A DNA stretch of 64,000 nucleotides from Actinopolyspora lacussalsi (GCA_030803735.1 JAURUC010000001.1:1373501-1437500); one strand, 5' to 3'. Counted from the first letter of the stretch, positions 8,964-16,950 are shown. Translations and numbers: made by a program. The notes: generated by a model from the letters alone, not told the origin.

Positions 8964-9187
8964 AGGTCCTCGATGGGATCCTTGAACGTGGCTCCTTCTT
9001 CCTTCAACCGTCTCCACGGAACGCCCTCATTCCGTTCCACCTCGGTGGAAACCACGCCCGTTCCGGGGGTTCCCCCCGGTGGCTCGGACTCGGACGAGGA
9101 GCCATCCATACGCACGACCCCCCAACCTCCGAGTACCAGAACCCCGACAGCGACTACGCTGCCAAGTAACCACATTCCACGTCGCAT
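8951..9187 (-). CDS. Small membrane-anchored protein
   Basis: A 78-residue product: one N-terminal hydrophobic segment (residues ~5-25, rich in Val, Gly and Leu) followed by a hydrophilic Ser/Gly/Pro-rich exterior. A strong GAGGAGG ribosome site sits 7 bases before the ATG, which is the main support that this short gene is real. It converges on the protease gene. The protein family is not recognised. Its proximity suggests, but does not show, a link to the protease. Confidence 0.55.
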   Translation of the reverse strand: MRRGMWLLGSVVAVGVLVLGGWGVVRMDGSSSESEPPGGTPGTGVVSTEVERNEGVPWRRLKEEGATFKDPIEDLRDG

Positions 9188-9370
9188 GGCACTACCTCCT
9201 CTTCAGAGGGACGCGACGCCACCATCTCATGGTTGCACAGTTACAACGGTCCGTGCCGGTAAGTCCGACCATCTTCCAATGCTCTTACTCGACTGCACTC
9301 GACGAAAAGGTTCCTGCGGGGACGTGACGCATCACTTACCCAGCATGCCGAGGCATGCGAGTAGATCGAT

Positions 9371-9771
9371 GACGGCCTTTCGGGACGAGTGCCCGACTGC
9401 GGCGTCCACCGGCTGGACTGTCGGACTGGCGCACAGCCTCCTTCGTCCGCAAACCAGGCCAACCTCTCCAGCACCGCAGCCTCAGCGAGTCCCTCCACCA
9501 CAACGGCATCCCCATCCAAACCGGACGCACCTCAGCCCTGGGCCACCTCATGCTTCAAGCCCCAGCACCCGTCGTCGCCACCATGCTCGGCTTCCACGAC
9601 AAACACGCCACCCGCGTCCTTAGCGAAGCCGGAGGAACCTGGAACCGCTACGCCCCAGCCACCACAACCAGTGCCCCCACCACACCCCAACCGAATTCAG
9701 CTCACTCGATTACAAGAGCTCACCAGGCTCAAGCCCCAATCCCCGGACATCCGGCTGGATCCGTGGTGTGA
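9371..9771 (+). pseudogene. Decayed site-specific integrase, C-terminal fragment
   Basis: One frame reads LSDWRTASFVRKPGQPLQHR, then IPIQTGRTSALGHLMLQAPA and VVATMLGFHDKHATRVLSEA, ending near GGTWNRYAP. This matches the C-terminal part of actinobacterial recombinase/integrase-like proteins. The frame is closed by a TGA just upstream (about 9368), no start or N-terminal catalytic half is present, and the tail runs on past the expected end. It is a remnant rather than a working gene. Confidence 0.7.
9668..9741 (+). repeat. Degenerate direct repeat B (integrase 3' flank)
   Basis: Partner of 7473-7549; see that entry. This copy overlaps the tail of the integrase remnant. Confidence 0.7.
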
Positions 9772-9778
9772 TCGGGGT

Positions 9779-9946
9779 ATGCGACGAGGACGCAACGGGC
9801 ACCCGTGCGAACCGGACACTTCACGAATGGGATTGTGGCGCTGCGCGGAGTGCGGGCAGCAGTGGGAGATCCACGGTGTCGCCGACAACCCCCGTGTCCG
9901 CAAGGTGAGCCGTCTCGGGTGGTTCATCGCCAAGCTCTTCGGCTGA
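9779..9946 (+). CDS. Small zinc-ribbon-like protein
   Basis: A 55-residue ORF starting at the ATG at 9779. It contains one clear Cys pair (WRCAECGQQW) and an upstream Cys (HPCEPD), as in short zinc-ribbon proteins, and ends in a hydrophobic GWFIAKLFG. No good ribosome site precedes it, and the gene lies just downstream of an integrase remnant. It may be a small accessory protein or a chance ORF. Confidence 0.4.
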   Translation: MRRGRNGHPCEPDTSRMGLWRCAECGQQWEIHGVADNPRVRKVSRLGWFIAKLFG

Positions 9947-10050
9947 AGCCACCGCCGGACGCTGTTCAGCCGAACCTCGGAGGCTCTGCTTCGAGTTCGC
10001 GGCGCACCGGCTCCTCTGGGGTCCAGAGACCTCCCAGGCATCGGGGCTGT

Positions 10051-10169
10051 TGCTGGTCTCGGACCGCGGCCCCCGACAGCCTCACCCGACCCCGGTGCCA
10101 GGTCGCCGTCCGTTTTTTCTTCTGAGCCGGAGGCGATGCCGGGGCTCGGGTACCGCGTGGACCCGTAAG
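10051..10169 (+). repeat. Degenerate direct repeat, left copy
   Basis: About 118 bases matching 12754-12870, with best conservation over ACCGCGTGGACCCGTA. The pair flanks the XRE/TPR regulator and its small partner genes, about 2.6 kb apart. Confidence 0.65.
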
Positions 10170-10177
10170 GCTGCGAG

Positions 10178-10611
10178 TCCCCCTCGATCTCGGGTGTGTC
10201 GTGTGTTCGACACACTTCTGCCGGGTTCGAGGGGGAGGTGAAGCTTCTCGGTATACCGGAATTGTGACTTTGGAGCTTCACCCCGCGAGCCGGATTAAGG
10301 GCTCGCCGAGCCGGGGGTTACGCGCAGTGCCGGGATGATGGCCGGGGTGCACGAGCATGAGCGCCAGGGCTTACCAAGGACACGGCCGGGTTCGCCTAGA
10401 TCGTGCGTTGCCTGACGCGCGGACTTCACCCGCTCTGACCGGGAGCCGCACGGCTGTGAACCGTGGCCAGGACTTACGGCCCTACCCACACGCTGCCTGG
10501 GGTGCGCGTGGCGGGAAGCGTATTCCGTGCTACGCTCAGCACTGTTATTTTGCTTCTTGGCGGATACAAAATAACACGGAGTCCCCTGGTCACGATCAGG
10601 GGACTCTTTTT
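10178..10611 (+). ncRNA. Candidate structured non-coding RNA region
   Basis: No convincing coding frame exists here, but perfect stems follow one another: 10178-10186 with 10228-10236 enclosing 10194-10201 with 10208-10215; 10238-10245 with 10274-10281; 10285-10291 with 10300-10306; a 10-bp TGTTATTTTG/CAAAATAACA stem near 10543-10576; then a canonical intrinsic terminator. A plus-strand transcript ending at the T-run would be about 430 nt. None of the signature sequences of RNase P RNA, tmRNA, SRP RNA or a group II intron were recognised. The start of the transcript is not defined. Confidence 0.35.
10580..10611 (+). terminator. Intrinsic terminator
   Basis: AGTCCCCTG pairs perfectly with CAGGGGACT across an 8-base loop, followed one base later by TTTTT. 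It ends plus-strand transcription from the structured region. Confidence 0.85.
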
Positions 10612-10634
10612 GTCCGTGACCGAGGGTGCGCGCA

Positions 10635-10667
10635 TAAAAAGCACCCCCGGAACGAATCCGAGGGTGC
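10635..10667 (-). terminator. Intrinsic terminator of the XRE/TPR regulator
   Basis: Read on the minus strand, a 10-bp stem (GCACCCTCGG with CCGGGGGTGC, one wobble) is followed by TTTTT. It lies 36 bases past the regulator's stop and faces the plus-strand terminator. Confidence 0.85.
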
Positions 10668-10702
10668 GAAACTGTTCGGCTGAGGATCAGTCGAACCGGG
10701 GT

Positions 10703-11800
10703 TCAGTCGAGTTCGCGAATCCGCTGTGTGGCAGCGTCACCCTCCCATCCGGCGAGGGCACGGTGGTCCGCTGCCCACTCGGCGCGGGTCCAGGCTTCCG
10801 GCATGGCTTCCAAGGATTCCCTCGCGGTCTGGCGGGCTTGCTCGGTATCTCCGAGGGCGTGGAGCACGAACCCTTTGTGCCCGTTGAGGACAGGCGGTAT
10901 GTGCCAGTACGAACCGTCCGGTAGTGCTTGGGGATCGGGAGCGTTCTCGATCAGGCGGTCGGCTTGGGTGAGCATCCGTGTGGCGGTATGGGAATCCCCG
11001 TCGTAGGCCGCAATCTCGGCACCCTGCAAGTGCCCGTATGCGCGTAGTCCCGGATCGACCCGGCTATCGCGCATCGCCGCTCGGTTGAGGTTGGCCGCCT
11101 GGCCGTAGTTTCCGAGCAGCAGTGCGCGATACGCGGCGAAGCTCAGCGCGGTGGCGAGCCGTTGCGGGTCGTCGGCTTCCAGCGCCAGCCGCGCCGCACG
11201 GTCCAAGTGGGCTTGCGCGTCGCCGTACTCGTCCCGTGCGATCTTGAGCCAGCCGAGATACTGGCTGATCTCCGAGGCCAGTCCCACCGCCTCAGCCGTG
11301 TGCTTGGACTGGTCGGCCAGGTGGTTCACGAGTTCGGCGTGTGCCGCGACGCTGGGCAGCACTGCGCTCGCGCTCGTTTCGTCTTCGAGCCTGCGCACGG
11401 TCGAGAGCATGTCGGCTGCTTGGGACAGGGCCGTGGTGTCGGCCCTGCGGGGATGCTGTGCGGCCCGGCGAAGCCGCTCGGTGCGTGGGTCGAGTGCGAA
11501 CCCGAGGTCGCGATCGGATGCCTGTAGGACCGCGCGGAAGGCCGCCCGGTAGTCCCGCCCCGGCCGTTGAACCTGCCCGCGCTCAAGCCTGCCGAGATAA
11601 TGCCGGTCCAGCGCCCCCGACCTGCCGGTGTTGTCGAGTAGCCACGCGTTGACCCGTTCTGCCAACTCGGCACGGCTCATGTGCTCACCGGGCACGCGAG
11701 CCGACTCCGCCGCGTGCCGTGCGGCCTTGAGGTGATCGTTGCCGACCATGCTCGCCAGTCTGCCACCGAGCTGCCCCTGAGGTGACCCCTGTTCCGCCAC
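10703..11800 (-). CDS. XRE-family regulator with TPR-like repeats
   Basis: A cytoplasmic regulator of about 365 residues. The N-terminal ~85 residues form a helix-turn-helix-type domain (SRAELAERVNAWL, then LDRHYLGRLERGQVQRP). The rest is all-helical with TPR-like pairs, for example YLGWLKIARDEYGDAQAHLD and RLATALSFAAYRALLLGNYG. The GTG at 11800 is chosen because the conserved-looking segment starts there; the ATG at 11749 is an alternative and no ribosome site settles it. The open frame continues far upstream, but that part shadows the divergent small genes. The divergent gap of 24 bases implies overlapping promoters with the small-gene operon. Confidence 0.8.
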   Translation of the reverse strand: MAEQGSPQGQLGGRLASMVGNDHLKAARHAAESARVPGEHMSRAELAERVNAWLLDNTGRSGALDRHYLGRLERGQVQRPGRDYRAAFRAVLQASDRDLGFALDPRTERLRRAAQHPRRADTTALSQAADMLSTVRRLEDETSASAVLPSVAAHAELVNHLADQSKHTAEAVGLASEISQYLGWLKIARDEYGDAQAHLDRAARLALEADDPQRLATALSFAAYRALLLGNYGQAANLNRAAMRDSRVDPGLRAYGHLQGAEIAAYDGDSHTATRMLTQADRLIENAPDPQALPDGSYWHIPPVLNGHKGFVLHALGDTEQARQTARESLEAMPEAWTRAEWAADHRALAGWEGDAATQRIRELD

Positions 11801-11824
11801 TGTGCGCGAAACGAAACTACGCCG

Positions 11825-12154
11825 ATGCTTTGGGTAATGAATGCGAGCAGTGCCATGCAGCCCGGCCGCGATCTGGGCCGGTCTGCCGTGGAGCGGGGGA
11901 GCTTTGTGGAGATCAGTGCGGAGACGGAGCGCATCGCGGTGTACTGGTTCACCCCGGAAGGAGATCGCTACCAGCACGCCACGGTGGACGCGTTGCCGAC
12001 CGAGGGCGGTGGGGTGAGCACGCTCGGCGGGCACGACTACGCCGAAGCTCCCCCGGCCGAAGGCCGGCGCATGAACCATGTTCGGCCGTGCTGCGAGGAC
12101 TGCTTCAACGAATACCCGCGGCTGGACCGTGGACAACCGAGCTGGAACAGGTGA
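11825..12154 (+). CDS. Small hypothetical protein
   Basis: Up to 109 residues; internal starts (ATG at 11840, or the GTG before ERGSFVEIS) are equally possible. The core reads RIAVYWFTPEGDRYQHATVD, and a Cys pair sits in RPCCEDCFNEYP near the end. It is the first gene of a three-gene run divergent from the XRE/TPR regulator, an arrangement seen in actinomycete accessory clusters. The function is not recognised. Confidence 0.55.
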   Translation: MLWVMNASSAMQPGRDLGRSAVERGSFVEISAETERIAVYWFTPEGDRYQHATVDALPTEGGGVSTLGGHDYAEAPPAEGRRMNHVRPCCEDCFNEYPRLDRGQPSWNR

Positions 12155-12160
12155 ACGAGC

Positions 12161-12457
12161 GTGGAAACCACCAAGCGACAGCACTACTGGCTGCCCGTGC
12201 CGGACAGGACAGGGTTCAAGTGGCACCGGCACGCCTTCCGGGGCAAGTACTGGGACGGCCGAGCCTCCGACACCTCGGTGTGCGGCAAGTCCTGCGCCAT
12301 GGCCAAACCCAGCGAACTCGACTGGTTCCAAGCTCCCACCTGCCCGGACTGCACCGAACTCCTGATCGCCGAACAGTCAGACACCGGAAGTACCGAACAG
12401 CCGCGCACCGCGAGCCCCGAGCAATCGGACACCGGCAGCGCCGAGGGGGAACAGTGA
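12161..12457 (+). CDS. Small Cys-rich (zinc finger-like) protein
   Basis: A 98-residue product from a GTG at 12161, 6 bases after the previous gene. It has two Cys pairs, VCGKSCAM and PTCPDCTEL, spaced like a zinc-binding knuckle, then an acidic Thr/Ser-rich tail. The preceding GAACGAG gives a weak ribosome site. The function is unknown. It is translationally coupled to the next ORF by a 4-base overlap. Confidence 0.6.
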   Translation: METTKRQHYWLPVPDRTGFKWHRHAFRGKYWDGRASDTSVCGKSCAMAKPSELDWFQAPTCPDCTELLIAEQSDTGSTEQPRTASPEQSDTGSAEGEQ

Positions 12458-12597
12458 CCAGACAGCCCCGCGAGCCGAACCGCTTACGCGGCTACGTCCC
12501 CGCCTTCTCCGGCGAGCTGCACGAACCACCGAGAAAACGAACAACAGTGCCGCACTCGATCCTGGAACGAGTACTCGACGGGCTCCACAAACTCTGA
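12454..12597 (+). CDS. Very small coupled ORF
   Basis: A 47-residue ORF whose GTG overlaps the previous stop as GTGA, which suggests translational coupling. The basic, Pro-containing product is not recognised. A strong stem-loop follows at 12668. Confidence 0.5.
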   Translation: MTRQPREPNRLRGYVPAFSGELHEPPRKRTTVPHSILERVLDGLHKL

Positions 12598-12667
12598 GAA
12601 CGCCCGCCAGGGAAACGAGCACGCGACAAGCGAGCGTCCTCGTCAACCCTGGATACAGCGACCGAAC

Positions 12668-12696
12668 CAGCGGGTAAGGCACCGTCTTACCCGCTG
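12668..12696 (+). terminator. Stem-loop after the three-gene run
   Basis: CAGCGGGTAAG pairs perfectly over 11 bp with CTTACCCGCTG around a 7-base loop. No T-run follows, as is common in high-GC genomes. Confidence 0.65.
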
Positions 12697-12753
12697 TGAA
12701 TCAGCTGTCGGCCATCGCGGTTTTCCAATGGTTCCCCGGTTGTGCCGATTCGA

Positions 12754-12870
12754 TGCTGCTCTCGGAGCGCGATCACCGACAACCTTCAGCAGCCCGGAAC
12801 CAGGCCGCCGTCCGGCTTTCCTGGCGAGCCGCAGACGACATCTCGGCTCGGGAACCGCGTGGACCCGTAC
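12754..12870 (+). repeat. Degenerate direct repeat, right copy
   Basis: Partner of 10051-10169. It lies just past the phosphotransferase stop codon. Confidence 0.65.
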
Positions 12871-12910
12871 AGCGGAGAGACCCTCGCTCCGAGGACGGGG
12901 CAGGTGCCGA

Positions 12911-13762
12911 CTATCGAGGCCGGCCCAGCAGGGTCTCGGCCCGGTGCCGGGCAGGCTCGGTGAACACCGGATCTGTCTCGGTGTCCAGAATCCCGGCGCA
13001 GGCGTACAACCACGACAGTCGCCCCGAGCGCGTGGACAGATCGACGGCGCGCTCGGCGGCGATCCGCTCGGCCAGCTCCGGCACCGCCAGCGACCCCATC
13101 CACAGGCACACGGCATCGAAACCGCGCGGTCCCGCGCCCCAGTCCTCCCAGTCCAGCAGCCAGCACTCCGGCGCGGTGAGGTTGGGCCACGCGAAGTCGC
13201 CGTGGACGGCCACCCACTCGTCGATGGTCGTATCCACATCGGCACCGAACATCCGCGTGATCAGGTTCGTGATGCGCTGCTGGGTCAAAAACGCGGTGTG
13301 CCGGGTCGCGGGATGCGCCGGACGGTGCGTGGCCAGCGCGTCCAACGAGGCGTTGAACGTCTCCCACCAGGACTCGGACAGTTCCGGGGCATGTCGCAGC
13401 ACGCCTGCGGCCGGGACCGGCGCTGCGGTAACCAGCTGCGTCTCATCGGCACGCCACATCAGCCCCGCGTCCCGGTCGAGCCAGGACACTCCCCGGTACC
13501 AGGCGGGTTTGGCCACACCCCGCAGCACTTCGGCGGCTTCAACCCCGTTCCACCCTCGCGTGCCCAGCGACTCACGTGGTTGAACCTCGAGACGCACCCA
13601 CGTCTCCCGGTCACTGCGGGCGCCGACGGAGCGCCGCTTGACTACGGCCGATTCCCGGTCCACGACCACTCCCAGGGATCGCTCGGCCCGTTCGAGCGCG
13701 TGCGCGTGCGGCTGCTGACGCAGATCCACCGTCACCGCCGGACCCGCCACAGAGGTGTGCAT
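12911..13762 (-). CDS. Aminoglycoside phosphotransferase-family kinase
   Basis: A 283-residue kinase-fold protein. The catalytic loop VHGDFAWPNLT near residue 188 and the metal-binding LLDWEDWGAGPRGFD near residue 203 match the APH/choline kinase family. The N-terminal glycine loop is poorly conserved. Such proteins transfer phosphate from ATP to a small hydroxylated molecule; resistance cannot be assumed. It sits beside a Nudix gene in the accessory region, separated by a likely gene remnant. Confidence 0.8.
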   Translation of the reverse strand: MHTSVAGPAVTVDLRQQPHAHALERAERSLGVVVDRESAVVKRRSVGARSDRETWVRLEVQPRESLGTRGWNGVEAAEVLRGVAKPAWYRGVSWLDRDAGLMWRADETQLVTAAPVPAAGVLRHAPELSESWWETFNASLDALATHRPAHPATRHTAFLTQQRITNLITRMFGADVDTTIDEWVAVHGDFAWPNLTAPECWLLDWEDWGAGPRGFDAVCLWMGSLAVPELAERIAAERAVDLSTRSGRLSWLYACAGILDTETDPVFTEPARHRAETLLGRPR

Positions 13763-13859
13763 CCCCGCACTGTAGCCACCGCACCCTCAAACGTCGGACA
13801 CCTCGGGGAGGTCGGAGCATGTGGCGGTGCACGCGACTCACCGGGCGTCGATCGGGTCG

Positions 13860-14047
13860 TCACCAGCGGTCGGTGCCGACATGGTGGCAACGACGGCGGC
13901 GCAGCCGAGCTTGATTACGGCCTTCATCGGGTTCACTTCGGATTGCCAGTCCCCCACGACGATGATGCCCTCGCCGAGTGCTACCTCGCCGCGTTCGACG
14001 AAATCTGGACCCACCGTCACGAATTGAAAGAAGGCATACTCGCATGA
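13860..14047 (+). pseudogene. Possible 3' remnant of a gene coupled to the Nudix gene
   Basis: The open frame ending in TGA at 14045-14047 overlaps the Nudix ATG as ATGA. Its last ~30 residues (PHDDDALAECYLAAFDEIWT) read like genuine protein, while the frame upstream only shadows the opposite kinase gene. A 5'-truncated regulatory gene once translated with the Nudix gene would explain this. Boundaries are approximate. Confidence 0.35.
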
Positions 14048-14532
14048 ACACACCCGGCTTGGACGAACTCACCAGCGCCGACACCGCCGACGGCGTCGAC
14101 CAACACGTCGTCGGCGCCGTCATCGACCACGGCGGCACGCTCCTCCTGCTCAAACGGCCCGCCGACGACTTCCGCGGCGGCACCTGGGAACTGCCCTCCG
14201 GCAAAGTCGAACCCACTGATACCGACCTGTATGCCGCGCTACACCGCGAAGTCACCGAAGAAACCGGCCTGACCATCTCGACCATCACCGGCTACCTGGG
14301 CGCGTTCGACTACACCTCCGGCTCCGGCAAGCACACCCGCCAACACACCTGGACCGTCACCGTGGCCAACCCCGCCGAGGTACACCTCAGCGAACACGAC
14401 GAGTCCGCTTGGGTGGTCACCACCGACCAGCATCCGGTCAGCGCCGAAGTACAACAACTCATCGACGCCCACCTCGCCAACCCCGCACACCGCCTACACA
14501 CACTGAACAACCCCGCAAGCACCTACAGCTAG
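14044..14532 (+). CDS. Nudix hydrolase
   Basis: A 162-residue enzyme with a Nudix box running from GKVEPTDTDL to HREVTEETGL near residues 54-77. The box has Asp in place of the first Glu and one extra residue before the Arg-Glu pair, a variant seen in other actinobacterial members. The catalytic REVTEE core is intact, so hydrolysis of a nucleoside diphosphate derivative is expected. The ATG at 14044 is preceded by a GAAAGAAGG ribosome site. The substrate is unknown. Confidence 0.88.
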   Translation: MNTPGLDELTSADTADGVDQHVVGAVIDHGGTLLLLKRPADDFRGGTWELPSGKVEPTDTDLYAALHREVTEETGLTISTITGYLGAFDYTSGSGKHTRQHTWTVTVANPAEVHLSEHDESAWVVTTDQHPVSAEVQQLIDAHLANPAHRLHTLNNPASTYS

Positions 14533-14640
14533 GGTTTGCTCTGCGGTTGGGTACGGTGCACTATTCGGGCACGTTTCTGGCGGATCCGTTGGAGGTTCCC
14601 GCTGCGGTGTTGGACCTTCTGGCAGGACAATTGAACGATG
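14533..14640 (+). pseudogene. Tn3-family transposase remnant, N-terminal piece
   Basis: Right after the Nudix stop, one frame reads LGFALRLGTVHYSGTFLADP then LEVPAAVLDLLAGQL, the N-terminal DUF4158 pattern of Tn3-family transposases. It loses similarity near 14640. The next piece of the same protein appears at 15500. Confidence 0.7.
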
Positions 14641-14890
14641 CCGCTCTGGGCGGCAGACACGAAAACACCCCTTCCCGACCGGGAAAACCCGGAAAGGAAT
14701 GGGTCGTTTCTGCTGTTCACAGAGCCAGAGAGGCTGAGTGTCGCTTTGCGGGCACCGTAGAACGATCCGGACTGTTTGGGTTCCGGCGCGTGTTCCCGTG
14801 AGTGCGGGCTGGCCTATCCGGTCCCAATGTGCCTTTCGTGCGTATCTTGTCTGCACCCGCCTCAGGTCAGTCTTGGGAGCACGAGGCCAA

Positions 14891-15304
14891 CTACCGCTGT
14901 TGGGACTGGATGCCGTGGTTCTGACGGGGCAGAGATACCCGCAGGAGCAAGGTCGCGGTCACTATACCGATAACTCCGCTGAGCCCGGACCAGACATTCT
15001 GTTCAGCGAAGGTGAATATGCCGGTAGCGCCGAACGCGAACAGGACGATCAGCCCACCAAGACCCGCCAGGCCAACACGCAGCGCATCACTCCCACCCGA
15101 GCGGATCGCGACCCACCCTGTCACGAGGATCGCCTCCACGCCGGTGAATACAGCGGCACACACGAACGCCGACACCCCGACCCAGCCCAGCGCAATCACC
15201 GCGGCCAGTGCCAAAACGACAGCGATCCCCGTGATGGCCAGACGTGGCCCGCCGAAGAAGTCCTCGAACTTCGTAGCCACACTCCGGTGTTGTGTATCAG
15301 ACAT
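14891..15304 (-). CDS. Small integral membrane protein
   Basis: A 137-residue protein with about four hydrophobic segments (around residues 20-40, 45-65, 75-95 and 105-125), starting at the ATG at 15304. No catalytic motif is seen. It is the only gene inside about 850 bases of unrelated sequence that separates the two pieces of a Tn3-family transposase, so it probably came with an insertion. The function is unknown. Confidence 0.6.
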   Translation of the reverse strand: MSDTQHRSVATKFEDFFGGPRLAITGIAVVLALAAVIALGWVGVSAFVCAAVFTGVEAILVTGWVAIRSGGSDALRVGLAGLGGLIVLFAFGATGIFTFAEQNVWSGLSGVIGIVTATLLLRVSLPRQNHGIQSQQR

Positions 15305-15409
15305 ATTTCCAGATGATACTACCGGCACAACTCACTGCACCAAAACCTTACCACAATCGATGTATGTAATCGCAGGAACGATAACCACAGCGCACACACA
15401 ATCCACACT

Positions 15410-15437
15410 GGGCACTATGACGGCCGTCATAGTGCCC
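15410..15437 (+). terminator. Perfect 28-bp palindrome followed by a T-rich tract
   Basis: The arms GGGCACTATGACGG and CCGTCATAGTGCCC form an uninterrupted dyad, followed on the plus strand by ATTTTT. It could act as a terminator, or as an operator or element end, because no plus-strand gene is seen upstream. Confidence 0.55.
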
Positions 15438-15499
15438 ATTTTTCATTTGACAGCATCCAAGCGAAAATGCAATTCAGTCAAATGCATAGAAACATACTT

Positions 15500-15775
15500 C
15501 GGACGGGTGATTACGATCCGCCATTTGTTTGAAGTGGCGGGAGTTCTCCGACGTCGAGGGCGAGCTGGGCGAGTGGATCGAGGTCCGCGCCTGGACCACC
15601 AGAGAGGGGCCGAAGGCGCTGTTCATGCGGCCGTGGCGTGGGTGCGCGAACGGAAGGTGCTGTCGCCGGGAGTGTCGACGCTGGTGCGGCTCGCGGCTGG
15701 GCGGCGTGAGACGGCGAATCAGCGGTTGGGACCGCCCCGGACGGGCAGCGTGTGCTGGCCGCGCTCCTGAGCCCC
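15500..15775 (+). pseudogene. Tn3-family transposase remnant, middle piece (frameshifted)
   Basis: One frame reads KWREFSDVEGELGEWIEVRA then WTTREGPKALF; near 15615 similarity moves to another frame reading AAVAWVRERKVLSPGVSTLV then RLAAGRRETANQRL. Together these match consecutive parts of a Tn3-family (DUF4158-type) transposase. The frameshift, the missing C-terminal half and the broken join to the 14533 piece show it is dead. Confidence 0.75.
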
Positions 15776-15988
15776 AACGCGCTGATCGCCCACACCGGAC
15801 AGCACTACACCGCGACCGGCGTGACTTGCCTAGATGGCGATTCCGGCCCGATCGGCTGACTTTTGACGCGGGAGAGGATCTTTCGCAACGGCTTCGTCCA
15901 TTGGAGCGCCTCCGCTGTCGGTTGGCGGCGCTACCGTCGCGCCATGCGACAACGGGGAACGAGCGCGCTACGTGGGGAGGGAACCGTC

Positions 15989-16444
15989 GTGACAATTCGT
16001 GCCAAGCACTTCGAATTAGAACCGGATAGCACGGTGACTGAGAACCTTCGCGAGTCAACTCTGGTGACGGACAGCGAGGTGGAGACATTCCTGGCGGAGC
16101 TGTCGGACCCGAATGCGAACGAAGCGATACTGACCCACGATTCCCGACCGATGAAACAGCACCCACGGCCGGGCCGGTTGACCCCTGATCACTCGCTCAA
16201 GATCGCGGTCGCTGGTGGCTACGGCTACGCCGAGTACACCGGCCCGGGGCATTGGTGCCAGGCAGTGGGAGACCCGGCCTCGCCGGAGTACCACACCAGC
16301 CGTTCGCACACGATGCGTGCCGGAAACGGGCTCTCGTTTCCTACGTTGACACGCCTTGTCACCGAATTCCTGGAGACGGGTGAACTCCCTCAGCTAGTCA
16401 CATGGCGTGAGCAGGTCAACCCCTCTGTTGTTCACTCATTATGA
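15989..16444 (+). CDS. Imm1-like immunity protein, first of two
   Basis: A 151-residue protein from a GTG at 15989, preceded by GGGGAGG. The central part (DHSLKIAVAGGYGYAEYTGP then GHWCQAVGD) and the C-terminal LVTEFLETGELPQLVTWREQ resemble Imm1-type immunity proteins, which neutralise polymorphic toxins such as deaminases. Its TGA overlaps the ATG of the next gene (ATGA). No toxin gene lies nearby, and the adjoining sequence is transposon debris. Orphan immunity or defence against a neighbour's toxin is an inference. Confidence 0.6.
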   Translation: MTIRAKHFELEPDSTVTENLRESTLVTDSEVETFLAELSDPNANEAILTHDSRPMKQHPRPGRLTPDHSLKIAVAGGYGYAEYTGPGHWCQAVGDPASPEYHTSRSHTMRAGNGLSFPTLTRLVTEFLETGELPQLVTWREQVNPSVVHSL

Positions 16445-16950
16445 TCATCAGCGCACTCGTGCATGACCAGTTCCACCACGTGGAGCGCTGGGACGATGTT
16501 GACCGTGTGATCGATGAGGCCATCGATCGCTCCCTGCCTGGATCGGCGGAGGCGCCGATTCCACTCGGTGAGGTGGCCCAGTTCTACTGCGCCGCCCAGC
16601 CCTGGACCGATGAGGTCGGTGAGTGGGCGCCGGACAACTTCCTCCAGCTCGCCAGCGACCCCTCCGCCGGCTATGCCGCGCTGACCTGGGTAGGTTTCCG
16701 AGGGGAAGCCACGATGGAAACGTTCGTCTCCTTCGGCACGGACGCTCCGTTGCGCACCCCACCTCGCCTGGTCATCGATCCCGGCTACCCGCACGACCAT
16801 GACCCACACAGCGCGCTCCCCCTCGAACAGGCCCGCATCGCCGTCCGAGAGTTCTGCCGCACAGGCGGCGCACGACCGCAGTCGGTGACCTGGGTACGCG
16901 GCGATTTCACCGGTGCCATCCTGCAACCGTTGCCGGACGTCGTCGCCTAG
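16441..16950 (+). CDS. Imm1-like immunity protein, second of two
   Basis: A 169-residue protein overlapping the previous gene by 4 bases. It ends with the clearest Imm1-like segment in the window, DHDPHSALPLEQARIAVREF followed by CRTGGARPQSVTW, and has a long acidic N-terminal part. The two paralogues are quite different in sequence, so they may neutralise different toxins. About 840 bases without a solid gene follow. Confidence 0.7.
   Translation: MIISALVHDQFHHVERWDDVDRVIDEAIDRSLPGSAEAPIPLGEVAQFYCAAQPWTDEVGEWAPDNFLQLASDPSAGYAALTWVGFRGEATMETFVSFGTDAPLRTPPRLVIDPGYPHDHDPHSALPLEQARIAVREFCRTGGARPQSVTWVRGDFTGAILQPLPDVVA

Noticed and set aside
10208..10236. tRNA-like GGGTTCGAGG T-arm motif
   Set aside because: No acceptor, D-arm or anticodon arm can be folded around it. 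The bases instead pair in a different long stem.
10430..10470. Group II intron domain V-like sequence
   Set aside because: A GAGCCGCACGG-like stretch is present, but the required helix and tetraloop pattern and any reverse transcriptase ORF are absent.
11801..12331. N-terminal extension of the XRE/TPR regulator
   Set aside because: It overlaps the divergent small genes and reads as compositionally odd, motif-free protein.
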